Assembly (NCBI GenBank): GCA_022747635.1
Contig: JAKTNV010000003.1
Location: 30,732,551-30,796,550 of the forward strand
Direction: 5' to 3'
DNA length: 64,000 nt
From: Hetaerina americana
Lineage: Eukaryota; Arthropoda; Insecta; Odonata; Calopterygidae
The translations under genes and the position numbers were made by a program. A model generated the notes under the pieces. It saw only the letters and a list, made by a program, of their open reading frames with translations. It searched no databases and was not told the origin of the DNA. Positions 55,870 through 64,000 of this stretch are shown in pieces (within the stretch, counting starts at the first letter, position 1; every line of letters starts with the position of its first letter).

Positions 55870-58800
55870 ACTTAATAGCCCTACATTTCTTGGCCTCGCC
55901 TACCGAGACACGGTCCGACACCTCACACGGCAATAACCCCTTATTCAATTCTGCATACATTTTACCTCCCTTCATTCCGTCCAATTTGCCTATTTTTTGT
56001 CTTCCTACCTAGCCTCCTAGTTTTCTCACTTTTGTCATGTCTTTAACATTCCATCGCCAGCCGAAATGGTCCCCATTCACCTTTCCTATCACCCTTGCAT
56101 TTCTCCAAAAAATCCCATTTCCTTCCCCACAATTCTAAGTGGTTCTTCATTTGTAAACTTTTTCATCCACTTTACCTATCCCATACTTTTCCAAACCCAC
56201 ATTTCAGAAGCCTTCAGTCTACGTGGACCATCTTGCTTCAACTACCATATTTCTACTCCTTAAAAAAACGCTCCATGTCAAAGTTTTCAGTTATCTGTTC
56301 TTAACTCAACGTCCCAGCCATAAATTCCCTACTCCGCGTGACGTCTATGTCTAACACAATACGCCTGCTTATATTACAATTACCTTGACCATTTTGGTCT
56401 AAAACACTTCCGAAATAGATAAAATGTTCCACCTGTTATACACACACTACAGGGTACGTTCCAAAAGTAATGTATATATTTTTCAAAGTAATTTATTGAA
56501 CAGATTTGCACTAAATCTTAAAATTCTTCAAATTACTGTCATTGGGCCTCTACAAATTTTTTCCAGCGACTTTGCCATGACGGGTACCCGCCCTAAAATT
56601 CGCCTTCGGGGACCTCTCGCAAGGTCTTCGTCACGGCTGATTGGATCTCTTCTATGGACGGAAACGGGTTCCTTTCAGGGGCGCCTTAATCTGAGGGGAC
56701 AAAAAGAAGTCTTCTGGGGAGACGTCAGGATTATAGGGGGGTGGGGAAGCGTTGGTACCTGGTGTTTGGCAAAGAACTCGCGGACTCGTAGCGCGTTGTG
56801 GCGAAGCGCATTTTCGTGATGGAGTTACCAGGTAACGGAGATGTCTTTTCTCGACCTGATGACCCTTTTTCGGAGTCTTTCCAGCACATCCACACAGTAG
56901 GTAGCGTTAAATGTCTATCCTTGAGGAACCAATTCCTTAGGGACCCCTCCTTTAATGTCGAAAAAGACAATGAGCATTGTTTTCACTTTTGATTTGCTCA
57001 TTCTTGCCTTTTTGAGCTTAGGGGTCTGGTCGGTGTGCCACTGAGAGCTTTGGTTTTTTGTTACTGGGTCGCTTTCAAAAACCCAGGTTTCATCACCAGT
57101 GATGACACTGTCCAAATAATCAGGTTCGTTTTCAATACGTTGCAAAAGTTCACTTGAAATTTCCGCTCGATCGTCTATTCCATTTTTTTCGTGACACGTT
57201 CGGCGTGCATAGGTTTACAATAACGGATATCCTGCCGCTTCCACAGCTTGAAGAGCACCGAGACTGGTTTCGCGGCAAATCTCTACTCCAAGTGGTTCGG
57301 TCTCACTCCAACCAATAGGAGCGGCACGGGATATTCAATTGCATTACTTTGGAACGTACTCTGTTGTTTATCACCTTCGATTTTGAAGTTCAACTTTTTC
57401 CATCCGCAAACCTGGCTTCCTAACATTGCCCATCCAGGCTCTCCATCCCCTACTTGACGCTGAGCAGTCTGAGACTTCTACAGGTTGCGGATGTCTCCTA
57501 TCCCTTCAATCTATTCCTATTGTCTGCTATGCATGCAATGATTCTACCCTATTCACTCTATCAAACGCTCTCTCGAAATCTAAAAAACAGACAAATGCAT
57601 CATGATTGTATTATCTGTTCATCTCTATTGGTGACCTCATTACTGATATCATTACGCGTGGCCTCTCTGATCACAAGCTAATCAAGCCTTAGTTAATCAT
57701 TTTCTCTGCTCTCCATCCTCTTTATTGATGACCCCATGAACCACTTTAGCTGCGTGCTAAATGAAAATTATTGTTTCCTAGTCCTCACACATAGCTGCCT
57801 TTCCCTTTTTAGGATTAGGCCTAACATTTGTCTGATAAAATCTTCTGACCAATGTCCGTCCTCATATATGCTACGAATTAGTCCATAGAAATCGTCATCC
57901 CACCTATTCTAAACCTTAAAGTAGTTCCCCGAGAATGTTGTCCACCCCCGTGGATTTCATGGATTTTAATTCCCTAATACCCTTTCTATATATCCTTATC
58001 ATATATACATGTATTACTTCCATTTCTCTTGAATATTCCCTAGGTCAAATAATAATATTTCCGAATTTTCTTTAATTGTTTTCAAGGATTTTTTCGTCTC
58101 ACTTCCTGATAGTGCTTTCACCTTCCTGTGTAACGCACGAATTTCACCCTTTCCGAACCCTCGCAAGGTGTCTTCCACCGAGCATTTTTCTGTTAGTTTC
58201 CATCCTAAGGTTTTTACTTAACTCTTTATACTTCCTTTTACCTAAATCTGTGTTTACATTATTACTATTCATTTCGACCGCAGTCAATGGCTTTCTTGTA
58301 TTTTTCCTATTAACACTATTCCTATAGTTTTGTTTGCGGCTTTAAATTTCTTTGTTGATAAGTTCCCTTTTTCTCTTTTGTAGAACCTAGCTCCATGTCC
58401 TCGCCCATTATTTTCGAACAGCCTGTTGATTCTCCTGTCAGTGCTTCTGCACTCTATTTCCCAAACCGTCTTCCCTGTTTCATCTCTTCGAATCTGAAGC
58501 TGCACTTCATTGTTTCTCAATTATGATCTGAACCCGCATCCGCTAACGGGAACCTGTGAAATGATCACGCTTTTCCTAGATCTGTGCCTTACAATAATAT
58601 ACTATATATCTAGCTGATCTTCCTGAATCTGCAGGTATTTCCGTGTAAACCTACGCCTTTTGTGGCGCCTAAACCAGGTGTTCGTCATGATTAACCCCAG
58701 ACTCTTACAGAACCATTACTTTCTCCTCGCGATCATTTCTTGTTCCTAAACCGTAGTCCCTTTCCTCATTACCATCTCTTCCTTCACCCATCGTCACCTT

Positions 58801-59150
58801 CCAAACCCCCTCATCACCAAATGTTTCCTGCCAGGTATACCCCCAATTATTTCCTCTGACTGATCGTGTAACCTTATCGACTTCTTCCTCATTATATAAT
58901 TGATCGGTGGCATCTAAGTCTGAACTAAGACCAAGTTCGCGGATTCTGCTTTTACTTCTACTGATGGGATTATATCAATCGCTTGCTCTATGTTTACTAC
59001 GTTTCTATCTACCCTGTCCCCCGGTATTATTGCCATCCCTCGCCAGCTCTTCCCCTCCGCAGTACATCACTCTATAAATACCGTTCCAGTAATGGCCGCC
59101 ATCCTTCCATCTCATCCATAAACATTTATATTTCCTCTCTCGAACTCTCC
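55870..59150 (-). mobile_element. long LINE with endonuclease to C-terminus, split by mariner
   Basis: Minus-strand LINE reading right to left: endonuclease remains (YWNGIYRVMYCGGEELARDG near 59090-59030, NTWFRRHKRRRFTRKYLQ near 58690), the linker (RRDETGKTVWEIECRS, FYKREKGNL; 58500-58350), RT start (STGVDNILGELL, near 57930), degraded RT blocks to about 57440, then the mariner. After it the C-terminal blocks continue from EHFIYFGSVL (about 56430) to KIGKLDGMKGGKMYAEL (about 55960) and SDRVSVGEAKKC (about 55890). It is the longest LINE copy in the window but carries many stops. Intact it would encode endonuclease plus reverse transcriptase. Confidence 0.8.
56450..57363 (-). mobile_element. 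mariner, internally deleted, nested in LINE
   Basis: Terminal repeats CAGGGTACGTTCCAAAAGTA and the complement of CAGAGTACGTTCCAAAGTAA. The minus-strand transposase keeps the first catalytic region intact (VITGDETWVFESDPVTK), then KKARMSKSKVKTMLIVFFD and KELVPQG; the remainder, up to PNTRYQRFPTPL, is frameshifted. The N-terminal DNA-binding half is largely missing. It splits the LINE exactly between the INKTKVM-type segment and EHFIYFGSVL. Confidence 0.85.
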
Positions 59151-62100
59151 CTTTATATACTATGATTTTCCTGTCTACAAAATTTTATGATTCTATTCCA
59201 ACTAGTTCAGACCTCTTTCCGTATCTTCTCTGCTGTTGCTGTCACTTTATCTTTGCAAGGATTTTGGATATGACGACCGCGGAAGCCTTGGCTCTCCCAC
59301 TGCCGGGAACGATACACAGCCGATGTGGCCCAGTCCTATAGTTGCGTGGACTCAATTTCGTTATGGGGTTCATTCTAGCTGCGAGAGGAAAGCATATTAA
59401 ATGGGAGTATATTTAGACAATATCTGAAAATCAAATAAAATACGAGGAGTAGGCACAGCCACGGTAATCTTTCTTTCCCCAAGGAAGACCTCGTTTACCA
59501 TACGTGTTCTCCCTCTTCAAGACTAAAACGACCTTTTAGTAGTAGCCATTGGGACAGTGATAACCGGAAAAGGGTGAGCATTTGAAGTAGCTCTGGGAGC
59601 ATTTTCTTAGACCTATCAGGTACAATAACATTTTTTCTGTGATGTGAAATCGTGTTGAGGAGCCTTCGTAAGATTAAAGCTTCACTAGAAAGATCTTAAG
59701 GACTTAACTCGTACTTGTGGAGGGTGCCTTCTATTTCAGAAAACTTCTTCCACTCATGCACTTGTAATAAGATAGTCGACAACCGGATCACCTTCTCCAT
59801 CCTACAGAAATATCGGAATTGGATTTCTCATGGCATCAGACAATACCATTACAATCAGTACGTTGAAGGAAATGGATTTTCCTTTTACTTTTGGTGACAC
59901 ATGGGTAGGGGCGTCGAGGTATTCATCCCATAAAGTAGACGCGACGGATACCGCTCTTTGTAACGTTAAAACAGTGCGCTCTAGACCATAATTTCCTATC
60001 TCGCTCCTGACTAGAAGGAATTTCAAGGAGCGCTATAATTTCAAGGTCCTGTTACTTCTCTTTTAAATTGGTAGCCCAAAATACTGAGTGGAAAGTGTAG
60101 CCCTTGGATAATGACTGCTACGTCCACGTCGGATTTTTCGACGTCATCTAAGAGATTGAAAAGTGCAAGATACGTACACCTCACACTGGGAATAAAATCA
60201 CTGATCCTGTGCTGGGTGGGGTAAGAGGAGATGAGCAATTTCGGCAGGTCCTGTCCAGCAAAGCCCGTTAGTCCTCGCGGATTCTCGTTCCCAGCACGGC
60301 TTGCGTGACCTCCACTGATGTGCTATTGCATGTGATTTTGTTCAACACAGCAGCAATTCCATAATGTTAAATCATTTTTATCGTCAAGCAGGTTTTAATG
60401 TGGTCATTTAAGTCTGGCATGATTTCAAAGAGTCCCGATAAATAGGGTAAACTTTGATAGTAGAAATGTTCGTTTGGTGAGTTTTATTTTATATCAGAGC
60501 ATGTTATTTCAAAACATTTAGTATGCACTACTACTTCATGACTTCAACGGTCTATTCCACGAAGTTTTAAAACCCAAGGACAACGTTGAAAGTTCCTTTT
60601 AGGAGGGGTAGTTTTGACACGAGAAACTTCTTTCCCTTCAGTTTGGAGTGTGTACTTATCGTGGAAAAATATTGAAATTTTAGATTTCATACGTTTTGGA
60701 TATCACCATATCGTTTTGATTCAGACGGGTTATATTCAAAAGGCGAAGAAAAGTATGAGGCCGTTTCCTTTCTCTACATTCACGGTAACTTCCGCCGGCA
60801 CGGGTGAGCTGCGAGCTAGATAGATAGATAGATAGAGGTCTTTATTTGGGTAGAAGGTAGCTAGAAGGAAATAGCAGCTAGTTGGACTGAGTAGATACTA
60901 CGGAGCTGGCGATGTGCGATCGGCGATCTTTCGAGATCACCAAGGGTGCAGTTGAAATGCGACACCTAAATGAGCACTGACAAAAGTAAACTTTCAACGC
61001 TCTCGCAACAGGGTAATCGTAAGGGAAATATCCCCTCTTTCCCCGTCTTTCATAGTGCCAGCTTTCCATCAAAGCGTCCAAATTAACTTTACCTAACCGC
61101 TATCCTTGAAGCACTCATCCTATCTCTTTCGAATTTCTTCCATCCCATTTCACTCTTTCCCTGCCATTTTTTCGTTTCTCTTTCTCACCAGTTTGTTATT
61201 GTACTCTTCTCCACGCTTGTATCTCAAAAACCTGCCATATGACCTCTCCAGTGAATGTTGAATATAAAATACCATTTGGCCATAGAACATCCATATAACA
61301 GTCTTCACTAATAATTCCTTGACACCTGTTCTCGGGAATTCGGATCTTCAATTCCCTCTTAATTGTAATGCCTATTTTGCAGATGTTAATTTTCTCCTGA
61401 TGGCCTCAGCATCATACTTCCTTTTCCCCAAAATACTGCCGGGAGACAGAGTTCTTTCTACGATAATGCTTTTGTGCCCTTTTCAATACTCTCTCATGCC
61501 AATTTAAGTATTAATTATTTAATTTTCTTGACCTCCAGAAATATGTTGGGGGAAATATGTATCTTTTATTAGAAGATTCATGAATATTAAATAAATAGTT
61601 TATGAAAAATCTCCTATTTGGACGATTTGAAGTATTTCTAATCAGAAAAGACAAAACCCCAATGTTTTTTTAGACTATAATTTTAATAATTCCGCCTTAA
61701 TTTTCTTGAAAGGAAAATGTTATAGTAATTAGAGTAAAACAAGCAGTGAAGGCAAGTGAAGGCAGAGGCACATCATGAGGTGATTTGATCTTAACCAGAG
61801 TCAAAATCAGTTTTCTCCATAAAATAAAGTTTTAAAGGCAATCTATCCTAAATCAATACCTTCCAAGAAAAGATCTTGAGAAATTATTTTGAATTCCTTT
61901 TGACAATGCATTCAGTTTTTTGTGTCAATCAAAAATCCATTACCTTAGTTTGAAAATAAATGAATGAATAAAACTATGCTTTATTGGCAGCAATGAAGTG
62001 CAATAATTTCTTTTTTTCTGTTTATGCACTGATTTTCTATTAACTTACTTCCATTCATCATTTAATTATTTCCATTTCTATGTTTCCACTGCGTACCAAT

Positions 62101-62776
62101 CATGTAAATTATAATTGAAAAAAATGATGATGAATAATTGGTTCATGTTACAGAATTCATGACATGGATAATACGACAAATACAATTTTAAGTGAGATGC
62201 AGGAATGTTCCAGAGAGGATTAATGAAGTGTGGACATTCTTCTTCCTGCCTATGATATTTTTAAGAATGAATCTCCATGAAGATAAATAGAAGCTATACT
62301 AATAATGGAAACATTTCAAAATCTGAAATTGAAGAGCTGTTCAAACTGTATTATTTTTATATTAAAGCAGGCTTTAAATTTCCATTTCCTACTAAATTAA
62401 AATAATTTATCCTAACTAAATAATTAAACCTATCTGCCAGACATATCCTCAAAATTTAAACAATATCCCTTTAAAATTTCCAGTAGGGTACTCATTTTCA
62501 TCAGGTAAAATGAAAAAATAAAGATATATTACAACTACATAGCATATGAAAACACTGGAAAAATGGCTATAGCTAGAGATTTTAGAAGCTATATGTATTC
62601 CTGTCCCATACATTTATCTTCTTTTTAAACAATGTAAACAAGTATATCATAAATGTCTTCAGTATTCTGCATCATTTTTCTTTCATGCCATAATTCAGCT
62701 AAAAATTTCATATTATAATCATATTGGTTATTCTGCATCTAACTGTTGTTTACTTTCTGTATAATTATTTACAAAT
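59151..62776. other. gene-free stretch
   Basis: No supported exon on either strand. A minus-strand region at about 59800-60240 has two medium open frames with no recognisable product. The missing last exons of the coiled-coil gene could lie here but none is convincing. Confidence 0.4.
60812..60838. repeat. TAGA tetranucleotide microsatellite
   Basis: Short run of TAGATAGATAGATAGATAGA. Confidence 0.85.
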
Positions 62777-62901
62777 TCATTTTTCCTTGCGTCGTTTTCC
62801 TCTTATATTATTAAACAAACGAAATGTGAAGAAGTATACAATTTCCACTAGGCTCAAGAAGCTAAATCCCATAAAGAGACCAAGGAGTCCACCACAGTTG
62901 G
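62777..62901 (-). CDS. pickpocket/DEG-ENaC sodium channel, last exon
   Basis: Minus-strand exon with acceptor TTTTACTTTCAG and stop TGA at 62777-62779. It starts in phase 2 and gives (A)NCGGLLGLFMGFSFLSLVE, then IVYFFTFRLF and a basic tail NNIRGKRRKEK. This is the second transmembrane helix of degenerin/ENaC channels: the GLFxG turn, the G-x-S selectivity filter (GFS) and the conserved SxxE(I/L)xYF. Insect pickpocket proteins are trimeric sodium or cation channels used in mechanosensation, salt and pheromone sensing. The upstream exons, which should encode the extracellular finger and the first helix, lie at least 1.1 kb away to the right and are not in the window. No obvious polyadenylation signal could be fixed. 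Confidence 0.85.
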
Positions 62902-64000
62902 CTGAAAGTAAAAATATTAATTTGTTACTCCTTCAACTAACACACAAATGCTTAAGCAGAACTCATCATAAGCTTGATTAGGAATAAAATTCTTTAATAA
63001 AATTGAGTGACAAAGTCTTTGACTAAGCTGTTCGGACAGTTTAGCAAGCTTTGTGGCTGTTCAAATTAATGATTACTTATTATTTTGCAATAGTTTTGCC
63101 ATTTTTAATTTTTTTTAATTGGATGGTTGATCTGACTATTGGAATGACAATGATATTGCAACAAGGTGCTTTGATTCATCAAAAGTGAGAATTGGATTGC
63201 TCACAGGGGATTTCACCTTTACCATCCCGCCTTCAAAACATAGCCATTAGCAAATAATGTTGTCATGTTTCTTATTGGTATGAATAACTATTGCTTGCCA
63301 GACCCAAGTTCCTTAAACATTACCTTATTACACTGTCATTTAAGAATGACTTCTGGTATCTACTTCCATAAATTCCTCTATGGTTGTGGTGTGTGAACTC
63401 TGTTGGTTATGCACATGCGTTCATTCAACTTTGGGTGATGTTTTTCATCATGTACACAGTAGGTGTATCACATTGTGCCTTTCATGCCTTATCCTCTGAT
63501 ACAGGCACAACATTAAATTGTTCTTACAAAATTCATACATTTAAATGTGCCCTCATTATTACCTAATGCCAAAGGCTTGAAAGTAAATATTTCTTACAGC
63601 AACCCCAACATAAGATTGGTATATGCACTTCAGGCATACTTTCTTTCTTCATAACTTGAGCGATTCCCAACTTCATTTATTCAACATTTCAAGAGAGCAT
63701 CCCAATAGACAGAAGGTAGAAGTCATACACGAGGCAATAATATGTACTACCCATAGTGACACTCTGTGCTTGAATCTTGTGACAAAGTTCTCTCCGCTAC
63801 TAGGGTTGATTATGCAAATAGAATTGGAACTAATGACATCCCAGTTGGAAGTGAATGCAACAATGTGACAAAGTACACATTACAAAGTAACATTGTGAGC
63901 CATTCTCTGCTACGACGGTATGGCTATGTTAACTGATGTATTGGAAAAGTATATTTTTATGAACCACTGTACATAGTATAAAAAATAATTTTATGAACCA
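62902..64000. other. intron of the pickpocket gene, no further exon
   Basis: No minus-strand exon with channel-like peptide was found up to the window end. The block at 63600-63870 looks repeat-derived on the minus strand (it ends near TGAATAAATGAAG), but it is unassigned. Confidence 0.4.

Noticed and set aside
59802..60238. Gene in the two minus-strand open frames
   Set aside because: No recognisable domain, no joining splice sites; could be unassigned repeat sequence.
1..64000. CRISPR arrays, operons, riboswitches, phage or plasmid features
   Set aside because: The window is eukaryotic; no spaced direct-repeat array or bacterial signal was seen.

Overview
This is a low-gene-density, AT-rich animal nuclear window. 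The identifiable genes (an angiotensin-converting-enzyme-like M2 peptidase, a pickpocket/DEG-ENaC channel exon, a NATD1-like acetyltransferase and the IFT-A subunit TTC21/IFT139), together with many mariner elements, RTE-like LINEs and tRNA-derived SINEs, point to an arthropod, most likely an insect with a fairly large genome. I cannot name the species. Genes have introns of several kb that are packed with old transposons, and no bacterial-type organisation is present.

Layout. 1-4.5 kb: LINE remnants. 4.5-13.9 kb, minus strand: the first two coding exons of an ACE-like gene, with a signal peptide in a GC-rich first exon and a 9 kb first intron that holds a long inverted repeat. The rest of that gene lies off the left edge. 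14-31 kb: mostly unannotatable sequence with one nearly full-length but dead mariner (19.7-21.0 kb), a GC-rich island (27.4-27.9 kb) and a LINE 3' end. 31.5-33.0 kb: a nested stack in which a minus-strand mariner contains a piece of another mariner and a tRNA-derived SINE with a TTAA duplication. 33.5-34.1 kb: two copies of a second tRNA-derived SINE.

34.7-41.8 kb, minus strand: the core of the window. A three-exon NATD1-like gene is followed, 58 bp after its stop codon and on the same strand, by a completely intronless 1319-residue TTC21/IFT139 open reading frame. This looks like a dicistronic transcript or a retrogene lodged in a host 3' UTR. 43-45.2 kb: two mariner remnants and a 113-bp near-perfect palindrome. 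45.4-55.7 kb, plus strand: at least six exons of an unrecognised coiled-coil protein whose two large introns are filled by LINEs that themselves carry nested mariners and SINE pieces. 55.9-59.1 kb: a long minus-strand LINE split by a mariner. 62.8-62.9 kb, minus strand: the last exon of a pickpocket-type sodium channel whose body lies off the right edge.

How the genes work together: IFT139 builds the retrograde IFT-A train of cilia and is needed in insects for sensory neurons and sperm-related structures. NATD1 is a small GNAT protein of poorly known function. Only their tight head-to-tail packing suggests co-expression. The ACE-like, coiled-coil and pickpocket genes show no functional link to them beyond neighbourhood.
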